From NCBI GenBank assembly GCA_963682175.1, contig OY821772.1:16794743-16858742 (forward strand): DNA of 64,000 nt. The letters are read 5' to 3'. A program made the translations under genes and the position numbers. The notes below the pieces were generated by a model that saw only the letters and a program-made list of their open reading frames with translations, did no database searches and was not told where the DNA came from. This document shows, piece after piece, positions 20,389-31,637 of this stretch (the stretch's first letter is position 1; every line of letters begins with the position of its first letter). The DNA comes from Triglochin maritima. Its lineage: Eukaryota > Streptophyta > Magnoliopsida > Alismatales > Juncaginaceae.

Positions 20389-21942
20389 TGATTGATCGTT
20401 TTATATTTCTACCGCAAGTGCACGGCCGCGTTGAAGCGGTGGCAAATACGGGTCGTCCACTGGGAGGTGTGTCGACACTTGGTTTGTGCGAAGGCGAGAG
20501 GTAAAGAAAAGGAAGAAGGATGTATTACACTAAACTACACTACGATGCTAAACTAGAATGCAAAAGGAAATGAAGATAAGCAATAAAACTAAACCACAAA
20601 GGGGGTAGAGAAATAATGTGAACATAAAGAAGTGTGTGTGTGTTCATTAAGCTCCTCACAACATGTAGTGCATGAAATCATAAAACTACATCCAATCTTG
20701 CCTCTACATGAATTAAGATAAGACTACATCATTAAAACATACAAGACAATGATTGGAATGAAGCTACATGAACTCAAGTATAAAGACTAGACCCTACTAT
20801 GCCTCCACATGAATTAAGATGACTACATCATTAAAACATACAAGACATTAGCTAAGGAAAAGGCAACAAGAGTACATACACTACAAATTGTGTTTCCAAC
20901 ATTAACTTCATCCATATCCTAACCTTATCATTCCCCATAAAATAGGTCCACTAATCAAAGCATAAGCTAAGCTTCATTCAAGAGCATTAGCATATCAAAG
21001 ATAAGAGTGGAGACCCATTAGATGGTTATGGAAATCATATAAAGCTCAAGGGATAAAAATAACACACACTTAATACACTACATGATTATATCACATATTT
21101 CTCCACCCCCCAAATGGGGATGGAACTACTCACTACTCATTACATTAACTATACTAGCAAAAGAAAGCATAATACTGAAATGAAAGTTAACTAAGAAGGC
21201 AAGAAGCATTCAAGAAACATAAAAGGAAAGGAAAGACTAAACAAACATGCACAAATTAAAAGAAACTAGAAGAATTATTTTATTAACAATTGACTCACAT
21301 TGAAGGTAGCATTCTTCTCCACCTTGAGTTTTTGCTTCAAGGCTCACTCCTTAGTAGAGAGAATGCCACCAAGCAATGGGTAATTACAATGGAAGGTGAA
21401 GAGTTCTATTTATAAGCATGGAAAAAGCTAATCGGGGACAATCCCCCGATGTGGGACTAAACCAATACCAAAAATAGCCTAAACGAACATTAATACAAGT
21501 CCAGGAGATATTTCGACGGATCCTGAGCAATATGGACCGCCAATTAGCGGTCCAAGACCGCCAATTGGCGGTCCAAAATTGTCGGATCGTGTTGGAATTT
21601 GTTGTGGGCTTTGCTTTCTGGTATTGTTGGTCTTTGATGCGGTTACTCGACTTGTTGGAGCTCCGACCCGAATAGAATTGGTAAAATACTCCCCATGATG
21701 GTGTGGAGTATTCTGTTTTGCTCTTAGGTCCTTCTGTCTTACATTCAGGTCCTTCTCCCTTGCATCTTGGTCCCTAGATCTCACCATTCAGTCCTTTTTC
21801 CCAGCTTTTGGGTCATTTCATGGCTCTTCTCTTCAAACCTCTTTATTCCTGAAAACTAAAAATAAAACTCGTCACGTAGCATTGCTTAGGTGTAAGATAA
21901 TGGATATAAGATACAAATATGAGCATGAAATGATGTCAATCA
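20389..21942 (-). repeat. 5' LTR of REI
   Basis: 1554 bp, nearly identical to 14578-16144; lacks a 13-bp segment present in the other LTR near 15453. TATA box 21407-21414 (minus); palindrome pair 21534-21575. Confidence 0.92.
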
Positions 21943-21947
21943 TGCAT
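21943..21947. repeat. Target site duplication of REI, right copy
   Basis: TGCAT, identical to 14573-14577. Confidence 0.9.
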
Positions 21948-22551
21948 CCTAATGACTAGATAAGTCTTAAAACCACTGTACTAGATATCCTAATGCATCA
22001 AGTTCAAGACAATTTTGGGAGATTTCTTTTTACTTTGCCTCTCAATGGTTTTTCACATGCCAAACACACGCAAAACCCACTAAACATTTTCTTTCGCAAA
22101 CACATGAAGATTTTGAAAGAAATGTGAAAATTTAAAGCGCTAGGCAAGCAAAAGAAGACAAGTCACCCAAGGATCATGGCAGATAGATATATCAATATTA
22201 AATGCAGCACACTAACATGACCCTAACAATGCACACAAAAGAAAACAAAATCAAAGGAAAAAGACTCGACTATGTACCAACGTGAAGTGCAAAAGGAAGT
22301 TCATGATTATGTTGATGGACACAAACCTCAATTCCCTCAAAACCTGTGAGATGCTAAAGAAGGGATACAATTACGTGAAAGAAATAGGGCCCCAATACTC
22401 AATGGTTGGAGCCCACAACAATCGATGGTCACTGAATGAGTTTTATTTAACAAAGTTAACTTTATACAAACATGAAAGCTCAACCTTTCATGCAGGAAAA
22501 TGAATGGTTGAGTGCGAGAGAGGTTCATGAAGGAACATGAGCTCCTCGACT
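21948..22551 (-). other. 3' noncoding module of REH, second half
   Basis: Continues the module interrupted at 14577. Relative to REI it lacks the segment carrying the internal polypurine copy (jump at about 22277, from TGTA to CCAACGTG). It then reaches the end of integrase. Confidence 0.65.
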
Positions 22552-23735
22552 TTAGCCGGCTCCATGAGGAAACACGGTTTGGACAATAAAAGGGTCAGAC
22601 CAACGACTGCGGAGCTTACCTGCAAACAAATGAAGCCGGGAATTGTAGAGCAACACCTTCTGCCCAGCCGTAAACACCTGTCGCATAATCATCTGATCGT
22701 GAAACAACTTGGCTCGGGACTTATGAATTTTGGCATTTTCATACACATCGTTCCGTAGCTCTTCCAACTCCACAATGTCGAGTTTACGCTGCACCCCTGC
22801 TTGATCAAGATCCATATTCAGGTTCTTGATCGCCCAGAAAGCACGATGCTCAAGCTCGACGGGTAGGTGGCAAGCCTTGTCGTACACTACCCGATATACC
22901 CAAATTCGTCTTATACGCGGTGCAGAAGGCCCACAATGCGTCATTCAACTTAATTGCCCAATCCTTCCTCGAGGAATTAACCGTCTTCTCAAGGATTTTC
23001 TTTAATTGACGGTTAGAGACTTTGACCTGCCCACTAGTTTGCGGATGATATGGGGTCCCAAGCTTGTGAGTGATCGAATATTTCCTCATAAGCGCTTCAA
23101 AGGAGAGATTATAGAAGTGGGTACCCTTATCACTGATTATGGTATGAGGAGTACCAAATCGCGCAAAAATGTATCTTAAGAATTTGGTGACAACCATGTT
23201 GTCATTAAGTCTTTGTGGGTATAACCTCAACCCACTTAGATACATAGTCAACGACCACCAGAATGTAAACATTCCCGAACGAGTTCGGGAAGGGACCCAT
23301 AAAGTCAATGCCCCACACATCGAAGATGTCGACAACAAGGACATTTTGCAATGGCATCATGTCACGTCGACTAATCCTGCCAAGGCGCTGGCACCTATCA
23401 CATTGCTTACAAAAGTCATACGCTTCTTTGAAAAGAGAAAGCCAGTAGAATCCAGATTGGAACACCTTTGTGGCAATTTTCTTCGATCCAAAATGTCCTC
23501 CACATGCCTTAGAGTGGCATAAATGGAGCACACTTTGGCACTCGTTATCTGGGACGCACTGCCTAAAAATTTGGTCAGAGCAGTATTTGAATAGGTAGGG
23601 GTCGTCCCAATGAAAGAATCTGACATAAGATATCAATTTGGTTTGGTCAGATTTTGACCAACCCACAGGAACTTGCTCGGTCAAGAGGTAGTTCACGATG
23701 TCGGAAAAGCAAGGGTTATCTTCGATCGTGAACAA
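22552..23735 (-). pseudogene. Athila-like integrase pseudogene (REH pol)
   Basis: Minus-strand integrase in three overlapping frames. The zinc-binding region includes [11 protein letters not shown] and [11 protein letters not shown] (HHCC type). The first catalytic Asp is in [11 protein letters not shown] and the second in TIISDKGTHF. At the third position the motif reads TSGQVKVSNRQ: the catalytic Glu is Lys (codon at 23021-23023), whereas the copy at about 52940 keeps Glu. The C-terminal part (22944-22552) has [18 protein letters not shown] and [14 protein letters not shown]. Frameshifts near 23205-23344 and 22850-22944. Follows RT/RNase H in normal gypsy order; inactive. Confidence 0.85.
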
Positions 23736-23739
23736 CTGC

Positions 23740-24200
23740 TCCTCAGGAAATTTGTCATTAATAATTTGGTCCCTACGGGTTGGTCGTCTCTAGACGAGAC
23801 AGGTGGTCTGCTACAACATTTTCACACCTTTTTTTGTCCCGAATCTCGATATCGAATTTTTGTAACAACAAGATCCATATCAAGAGTCAGGATTTTGCAT
23901 CTTTCTTCACCATGAGGTGCTTGATGGTTGTGTGATCAGAATAGATAATCATGTCGTAGGCAATCAAGTATGACCGGAATTTCTCCAAAGCAAATATGAT
24001 CGCTAAGAATTCCTTCTCGGTCATAGTCTAATTCAATTGGGCATCATTGAGTGTTTTACTGGCATAGTAGATAACATGAGGCAATTTCTCCAATCGTTGC
24101 CCAAGCACTGCTCCAACAGCGAAGTCAGATGCATCACACATTAACTCGAAGGGTTCAGTCCACATCGATAGCTTAAATATGGGAGCTGAAGTCAACTCTT
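23740..24200 (-). pseudogene. RNase H region of REH pol
   Basis: From ELMCDASDFAVGAVLGQRLE (24145-24080) through IYYASKTLNDAQLN, a stop at 24028, then TEKEFLAIIFALEKFRSYL and VVADHLSRL. These are the standard Athila RNase H landmarks: the MCDASD aspartate, the ALEKFRSYL helix and the ADHLSR end. Broken by stops around 24028 and in 23760-23880. Sits between RT and integrase as usual. Confidence 0.75.
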
Positions 24201-25474
24201 TCTTCAAGGTCAAAAAGGCATGGTGGCAATCCGGTGTGAACTCAAAAATGGCATCCTTAGCCAACAAGGCGGTAAGAGGTCGAGCAATTTTGCTAAAAGG
24301 CCGATAGAATCCAGCATGCCCCAAAAAGGCATGGATATCCTTCACATTACGTGGCGGTGGGAGATTAGCAATAAGACCCACTTTAGCGGGATCGACCTCA
24401 ATTCCCCTACTTGAGACCACATGTCCAAGTACATTCCATCGCTTCACCACGAAGTGACATTTCGCCCAATTAAGAGCGAGGTTCTTCTCACGACATCGCT
24501 TGGGGACAAGGCTCAAGTGACGAAGGCACTCATCAAAGGAAGCACCAAATATGGAAAAGTCGTCCATGAAATGTTGATCATATCGGACAAGATGCAAATC
24601 ATACACCTTTGAAACGTTGCCGACGCATTACATAACCCAAAGGACATAAGACGATAGGCAAATGTGTCAAAGGGACAAGTAAAGATGGGTTTCTCTTGAT
24701 CCTCGGGGGAGATGGGAATTTGGTTGTGACCGGAGTATCCATCAAGAAAATAATAATACTCAAGTCCGGCCAACCTTTCCAACATCTGATCAATGAATGG
24801 CAACGGGAAATGATCTTTCCGCATTGCCACTTTGAGCTTGCGATAATCAACGCAAACTCGCCAGCCAGTTTGCCTGCGTGTCGGGATAAGATCATTGTGC
24901 TCATTCTCAACAACTGTCACGCCTGACTTCTTGGGAACCACATGGACATGACTCACCCACAAACTATCAGAGATAGGATAGATTATGTCATGATCCGAGC
25001 ACTTAAGAACCTCCTTTCGGACAGCTTCTTTCCGTAGAGGATTCAATCTTCGTTGTGGGTCTCGGTGGGGCCTAGAATTCTCTTCCATGTGGATCTGATG
25101 CTGAACAATACCAGGGATAATTCCCTTGATATCCTTCAAGGACCACCCGATAGCCTCTTTATTTTCAAAGAGAACTTTTTTAGGGCAACCTCTTGATCTT
25201 GTGCAAGATCAGAAGTAATAATGAGTGGCAAAGTCTCATTATCCCCTAAAATGATGTATTTCAGGTTATCGGGGAGCGGTTTAAGCTCGACTGGAGGTGG
25301 GTCCTTGTCGGATTCGGAGTTACTTTCAAGTGGCTCAAGGGCCACGGGGTAAGAGGAGCAAGCACCCAGATGTGCCTCCTTATCCAGAGATTCACAGCCG
25401 GATTCCTCAAGATCCTCTTCACTCGCAACCTGGTCATTAGGCATCTCAATAATATGTCGATGTGAGTCGAACAT
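24028..25474 (-). pseudogene. Athila-like reverse transcriptase pseudogene (REH pol)
   Basis: 25474-25136 is the pre-RT linker (SSYPVALEP, PVELKPLPDNLKY, LPLIITSDLAQDQEV). A frameshift joins it to 25139-24513: DIKGIIPGIVQHQIHMEE, DLIPTRRQTGWRVCVDYRKL, HFPLPFIDQMLERLAG, FLDGYSGHNQIP (first catalytic Asp) and MSFGLCNASATFQRCM. Another frameshift leads to 24606-24028 with HFMDDFSIFG, the catalytic pair in Athila form, then LGHAGFYRPFSKIARPL and FELMCDASDF. Lineage is clear from FMDDF and LDGYSG. Gag and protease are missing upstream, where pol is joined to LTR sequence at 25603. Confidence 0.85.
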
Positions 25475-25603
25475 GCCTAATAACTCGGGCTCATCTGTGT
25501 CCTAAATAAAATTGGCTCCGACAGCATAGTCGAAGATCCTGGGTTGCTTACCAAGAGTAGAGATGTTGAAATCCACCGTGAGTTTTCCTGTAGGAGGTGG
25601 ATA

Positions 25604-25876
25604 ATGAATGCAAAAGTGTAGATGTGTGTTTGTGTGTGCATACGACTAAGTGCTCATGACATGCATAACATGGATCCATAATGACCAGAACCCCAACTAT
25701 GTCTCCACATAAATTAAGATTTACATTATCATTAAAATATACAAGATATTAATCAAGATGAGGCCAACAAGAGCACATGCTCCCACATGCCATCCTTTTC
25801 TCCTTACCACTCTAATCATATCCTGACCTCATCATTCCCCCATCAAGTTGGCCCACTAACAAAAGCATGTGCTAAG
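25604..25876 (-). repeat. Old diverged LTR, segment 1 of 3
   Basis: Minus-strand LTR of a diverged relative. Aligns with canonical positions near 14830-15150 (for example CTCCACATAAATTAAGAT and AACAAGAGCACATGC). Interrupted at 25876 by a solo LTR. Confidence 0.65.
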
Positions 25877-27447
25877 TGATTGACATCATATCATGCACAT
25901 ATTTATGCCATATATCCTTCATTCTTAGCCTAAGCATTGCTACATAACGAGTTTTATATTTAAGTTTCAGGAATAAATAAGTTTGAGGAGAGACTCTAAA
26001 AGGACTTAAAATCAAGAAAATGGACTAAGATGAAAGACTTATGGACTAGGATGCAAGAGAGAGGGACCCAAATGCAAAACCAAAGGACCAATGAGAAAAT
26101 GAAGAAACTCCACACAATCATGATGAGTCTTTGGCAATTGGATTCGGGTCGCAAGCTACACAACCGATTAGAATGTATCAAACATGAAGAAATCAAGCAA
26201 GGCAACCACACTCCGAACCACAACCCGATTTGTACCATATAGACCGCCAATTGGCGGTCCAAGCGGTCCAAGACCGCTGATTGACGGTCTTGGTTGGTCT
26301 GGATCCGATGCGGTTTAGTCGGGTCATGTATTAGGGTTTATTTAGTCTATTTGTGGTATATGTTTACTCCCATACCAGGGGATCGTCCCCGATTGCCTTT
26401 TTCTTTGACTATAAATAGAACTCCTCCTCCTTTTGTATTCTACTCATGCTTGGTGGCCATGCTCTCTACTTGAAGTGAGCCTTGCAGCAAAATCTCAAGT
26501 AGGGAGAGGCTACCTGTATTGTGAGTTTGAAATTAATAAAGTTTTCCTTTAGTTATGTTGCTTCTTTCTTAGTTTAATTTCCTTTCATATGCCTTGCATG
26601 CTTCTTTAGTTTTATGTCCTTTCAATTAGCTTCTTTATTATTTCTTGCTTAGTTTAATTTCCTTTCAGTAGAATGTTTCATTTTGTTAATGTAGGTTGTA
26701 GTGTAATGATTAGTGAGTAGTTCCATCCCCATTTGGGGGGTGGAGAAATGTGTGATATGATTATGTGATCTATTAGGTGTGTGTTATCTTAATCCTTTGA
26801 AACTTACATGATTTCCATAACCATCTAATGGGATTTCACGCTTGTCTTTGATATGCTAATGCTCTTGAATGAAGCTTAGCATATGCTTAGATTAGTGGTC
26901 CTATTTTATGGGGAATGATGAGGTGAGGATATGGATGGACTTGATAAAGGAAACAGGACTTGTAGTTGCATGTACTCTTGTTGCCTTTACCTGGGTTAAT
27001 GTCATGGTTTAAGGATTGTCTAAATCTTATTTCATGTGGAAGCATAGTGAGGTTTGGTCTTTATACATGAGTTCATTTAGCTTCATTACAATTATTATCT
27101 TTTATGTTTTAATGATATTGTGTTATCTTATTTCATATGGAGGCAAAGTTGGATTTAGTTTTATCATTTTCATGCACTACATGTTGTGATGAGCATAACT
27201 GAACACACACACATACACATATCTTTGTATTCACATTCTTTCTCTACCCCTTATGGGGTTTAGCTTTATTGCGTATTTCCAATTCCTTTCGCATTGTAGT
27301 GTAGTTTAGATCATAACTCCTTTCTCTCCTTTCTTTCCCACTCACCTTCGAACAAACTAAAGTCGACACACCTCCCTGTGGATTCACCCGTATTTGCCAC
27401 CGCTTTAACGCGGTCGTGTACTTGCGGTTAATTAAAACGTTCAATCA
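25877..27447 (+). repeat. Solo Athila-like LTR, near-perfect TSD
   Basis: 1571 bp, TGATTG...CAATCA, plus strand. Flanked by CTAAG (25872-25876) and ATAAG (27448-27452), a 5-bp duplication with one difference. No internal sequence on either side, so it is a solo LTR left by LTR-LTR recombination. It splits an old reverse LTR. TATA box 26410-26417; palindromes at 26244-26290; foldbacks at 26724-26742 and 27246-27260. Confidence 0.85.
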
Positions 27448-27452
27448 ATAAG

Positions 27453-27876
27453 CATCATTTAAGAACATTAGCACGTCAAAGGCAAGAGTGAGGAATCCAC
27501 TAAATGGGTATGGAATTCATGTGATGCTCCGAGATTACGATTAAACTCACACACTAATACAACACATCAACACTTCACATCACCCTCCACCCCCCAATGG
27601 AGATGGACTACTCTCTACTCATCTTCATAACCAAGAAAACACCAAAAAGCAAAACAACCCATAAGCAAGTACAAAAAACTAAAGCTAGCCAAGGCAAGTA
27701 AACAAACAATGCATTAAATGAAAGATAAAAACATAAAGAACATGAAACTTAACTTGATTAGGAAATGAAGATTACAAAGTTTCCTCCTCCTCTCCTCCAC
27801 TACACTACTAAGCAAGAAACTAAAACCTACTCCAACGGGAGAGAAGAAGGAAGAAGAGGAAGGGAAGGATTACAAA
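27453..27876 (-). repeat. Old diverged LTR, segment 2 of 3
   Basis: Continues segment 1 after the solo LTR: AGAACATTAGCACGTCAAAGGC and CCACCCCCCAATGGAGATGG correspond to canonical reverse-LTR positions 15170-15310. Ends at ATTACAAA, where a second LTR is inserted. Confidence 0.6.
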
Positions 27877-29562
27877 TGTAACACCCCCAATTTCATGGGT
27901 ACGCACGCTAGGGATCCCAAGTGAAATTCGTGATCAGAGTCTCCACTACGACTAAGAGAGTTACAATAAAACAGACACATACACGAATAAGATGAAACAT
28001 ACATGGATAGAAATGCAAGACCTATTGCTGGGAAGGGAAGGTTTCCATAAATAGAAATATCTAAGAATTCATTACATCAAATTTAAGTCAAGGTAAAACA
28101 ACATAACATATGCAGAAGCAAAAGATAGTTGAAAGAAACTTGTCGATGTGTCCCTCATGTGCAAAATCCTTTGAAACATCTCCAGTCTGTCCCCTATCGA
28201 GAACCTAAGTACTTGAGGCAAAACAATAAACAAATATGCATGTGTTTTCAATAAGAAAACCCCGTATGGCTCTGGTCCAAAAATAGGAGAAAGAGTCATG
28301 CATGAAAACCTATATGCGACACATGCAACAGTTACGAGGCTACGACTCTACATAGACGTGTCTCCTGGGCCTCGCCCGATGCGAGTCCTCTATACAGGAA
28401 CTCGACCACCAGCCATGCTTGTCTAATCCACATGCGAGTGACCCGAAAGTGTGACCCAGTACTTCGCACAATGTTGTGTTCCAGATTGACACCACAACTC
28501 ACGGCAATGACCTACATGATTCCATCGCAAGCTGGGTATGCATGTCCTGTAGAACATATGACAATGCTCATGTCAAGGTCTTATCTACATAGAGTTCTTT
28601 ACAAATAGGGTTGTCGGCCCCCACAATACAAGTTCCCAATTTCATTATAATTTCAGAAATGCATATGCGAGTCATCTAGAGTACCTTGATATATGTATAT
28701 AAGCACATGTAGTCGCAAACACTACTAATACATTGACCATGCCCCAAGTGCCCTCCATGAAAACCCATGCGCATCATAACATCATAAGTAACAACATGCT
28801 TGTGCAACTATATGGCGATAATGACATGATATACATACAAAGATCAAGCACACAAGGCATAATATCGATAATACAACTAGCTACGGTCATGCAATATTGT
28901 CACAAGAAGTCAACATACATAGAAATAATCTACGTGCATGCACCCATGACTCAATCACTCATACATCAATATATTTAGTAGCATAATCTCAGCAAGCAAC
29001 TGGTACAGATGAATGCTTCCAATGAGGATTCAACTGTCTACCAAACACACACTGGGTCAGCCTGTCATCTCTGGGTGCTTGGTCAATAGCAAGAAGATTC
29101 CTGATCATACCCATAGCTAGCACATATCAAAGTCTTGCACAACATGCGTAAGTCCCCACAAGCATATCTGAGACGTCGACTAGTGCGCGCCTGCAATACC
29201 ACTCGCGCAAGCTGTGTGCATAGGGTTCATGTGGCTTGGATCTTCTGTGGTCAAGGTCAGTTGGAGGCGTATTTGGGGTTCACCCTTGTGCTCCACCTCT
29301 GACCCACCCACTCCAGTCAGCATGCTTCAGCCCCTCCCCCCCCTCAACCAACGCCAAGCCAACCAGATCTACAAGTATGTGTGCTCGGTGCGCCGCACCC
29401 CGCACGACCATAAAGCAAACTTCCTCGACCAGAGAATTAACACTTAACACGAGTAAACAAACATAAGAAACCAAAATACAAGTCACATACATAAAAGACC
29501 AACACACAGTATGAAAGAAGAAAAAGGGACTTTATTATAATATCCGGAGAGCAAGTCTTACA
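27877..29562. repeat. Probable solo LTR, chromovirus-like termini
   Basis: 1686 bp beginning TGTAACACCCCC and ending AGTCTTACA, with inverted ends TGTAA/TTACA. Flanked by ACAAA (27872-27876) and ACAAG (29563-29567). The surrounding old LTR resumes on the other side. TGTAACACCCC is a common start for plant chromovirus LTRs. No coding sequence found. Orientation is not settled: TATATAAGCAC at 28697 suggests plus, ATTATAATAAAG on the minus side suggests minus. Confidence 0.5.
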
Positions 29563-30089
29563 ACAAGTGTATTTATAGAAGAAAGAGAGGTGTAGATGAA
29601 TCTGGAAGCAATCTGACGTTTGTAATTTATGTCTCTATGGTCTAGTGCACTCTATTATACAAGTTCGAGCCATGGGACAAATTTGGGGGATTGCGGCCAA
29701 CAAGATCCGCCATTGATGGATCATATTGGTCTGATCCACCACAAATTCTTCTATGAGCTGGTTCGAGCCCATTTGGTCTTAATTCCCCAAATACTTCTCA
29801 AAATCATGATAATGAGGGATTTTTGCACCATAAATATTTTCCTTAGGCTCGTGTCCCTCCGGGTTTAATCTGGGTTCTTCCTGAATTGCAGATGTGTCCT
29901 TGAGCATGACAAACAGGTCCAAGATGCTTCGATAAGGTATTTTCTACTTGCATTATGGTAATTTTTGTTTGTTTCTCCTCTTTATTAACTAAAACTTGAA
30001 ACACATCAAACAAACACTCGAGTAGCACAAATATGGGGTAAAATAAAGGATATATAACATGATTGCACTCTATGATATGATACTAATCA
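29563..30089 (-). repeat. Old diverged LTR, segment 3 of 3 (LTR start)
   Basis: Carries the LTR start, TGATTAGTATC on the minus strand at 30089. It has a TATA box at 29570-29577 (minus) and a palindrome-like GATCCGCCATTGATGGATC at 29705-29723 in the position of the GACCGCCAATTGGCGGTC element of the main family. Confidence 0.6.
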
Positions 30090-31637
30090 TTTGAGCACCT
30101 AAAGTTAACCCTCAAGGACCTAAACAAATTTGGGTACCAAAATTGTCATTTCCCTCTTTCGTTGTAGGTCAACAAAAGGAGAAGGGGGAAGTGCATCTTG
30201 GATAGTAGGTGCTCAAGGCATATGACGGAGACCCTACCATTTTCCCAAGTTTGGAATCAATAAAAGGAGGCACCGTAACATTTGGAGAAAACACTATAGG
30301 ATTCATCATCGACATTGAGAATGTCGATGATAAAAATCATTTTAGTCCTCTCATTGAAAAGGTTTTGTTAATAGATTGTATAAAGCATAGTCTACTTTGT
30401 GTTAGCCAAGTAACGGATAATAGTTATATAGTGGGTTTTTTTATCAATACTCGTGTTATATTATCTCTAAGAGCAACATGAAAACTATCTTTAAGGGAAC
30501 TAAACATGGAAATGTTTATGTGGTATATGTAGATGACATTGCTTCTATCTCACATGAAACTTGTTTAATTGGCTCCAATGACGTGACATCATTCTGGCCC
30601 AACCGTTTGGGACACATTAGTATGTCTCAACTTCACAAATTATCTAAATAAATTTAGTACGAAGACTTCCAAAACTAGATTTCAAGAAAGATAAGCTTTA
30701 TGATTCTTACCAATTTGAAAAACAATTTAAAAGCTCCTTCAAATCCTTGAATATGGTAACAACTTCAAAACCTCTAGAACTCTTGCACTTGGACCTTTTT
30801 GGTCCATCAAGGATCGTGAGCCTTGGTGGTAAAAGGTATGCATTTGTGATAGTTGATGATTTCACATGCTTTACTTGGGGGGGTTTTCCTTATAAATAAA
30901 TTTGATGTATTTCAAAGTTAATGTAAACGTATTCAAAGAGAAAAGGATTCGAAATGACCGTGGAGGAGAGTTTGAAAATGAGTTTTCTCAAAGTTTTTCT
31001 GAATGACATGGTATTGATCACAACTTCTCTTTTCCTCGCACTCTTGAACAAAATGGGGTTGCTGAGAGAAAGAATAGAACTCTCCAAGATATCATACGGA
31101 CCACGCTTTGCAAAAAGGATCTTCCAAAATATTTTTGGTTTCAACACTGCATGTTTTGTTTTAAAATGTGCTCTTATTTGACCTATTTTGATGAAAACTC
31201 TCTTTGAACTTTGACATGGAAAGGTTCCCAAAATTTCTTCTTTCAAATTTTGGTTCCAATTGTTTTATCCTCAACACTAAACACAATTTAGATAAATATG
31301 ATGCAAAATTTGATGAGACTATAATCCTAGGCTATTAAGGTAGAATGCATATAGAATTATAACAAGAGAAAGCATATAGTATTATAACAAGAGAATTCAA
31401 AGTGTGGATGAATCCCTTCATGTCAACTTTGATGAGTTGGTACAAGTGGACAACTCTCCCCTTGATGATGACTACATAGAGGCTATCCAAATTGTATCCT
31501 CAGAAGACTAACCTCTCGAGACACACTAACGACCTCAACAAACTCCATAAAAAGATATTGAGGAACTTCCCAAGGAATGGATTTTAAAAAAGATCATCTT
31601 TCAGACCTAATAATAGGTGATGTATCTTGTGGGGCAG
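30090..31637 (+). pseudogene. SIRE/Maximus-like copia gag-pol fossil
   Basis: Badly decayed plus-strand pol, readable only in pieces. GPKQIWVPK (about 30117) and LDSRCSRHMT (about 30199) mark the protease start, normally LDSGCSRHMT. WPNRLGHISMSQLHKLS (about 30597) is the GAG-pre-integrase motif. LLHLDLFGPSR and YAFVIVDDFTCFTW (30780-30875) carry integrase aspartates. IRNDRGGEFENEF and TLEQNGVAERKNRTL (30945-31090) carry the second Asp and the Glu. PKEW near 31570 is the segment before RT, which is missing. No LTR is attached; truncated at 31637 by the next LTR and at 30089 by the previous one. Confidence 0.75.

Larger units (their letters stand above)
14578..21942 (-). mobile_element. Complete young non-autonomous Athila-like element REI, TSD TGCAT
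   Basis: 7365 bp, both LTRs complete (14578-16144 and 20389-21942), flanked by a perfect 5-bp target duplication TGCAT (14573-14577 and 21943-21947). By eye the LTRs differ by about ten substitutions and one 13-bp indel, so insertion is recent. In minus-strand order: 5' LTR, primer site, leader, composite ORF (19258-17768), 3' module, polypurine tract, 3' LTR. It has no capsid, protease, RT, RNase H or integrase, so it must have been moved by enzymes supplied in trans. Confidence 0.95.
12288..25603 (-). mobile_element. Pol-bearing Athila-like element REH, split by a younger insertion
   Basis: Minus-strand element made of the 3' LTR (12288-13654), a 3' module (13655-14577 continuing at 21948-22551) and pol (22552-25474). 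The two module halves join exactly across the inserted element 14578-21942: GGGGTGCAT on one side, CCTAATGACTAG on the other, as in the uninterrupted copy at 17050-17075. Gag and protease are missing; at about 25603 the pre-RT region is joined directly to a diverged LTR. The copy is therefore pol-only and defective. Confidence 0.75.

Noticed and set aside
30090..31637. Functional copia polyprotein
   Set aside because: Motifs are recognisable but spread over three frames with many stops, and RT, RNase H and LTRs are missing.
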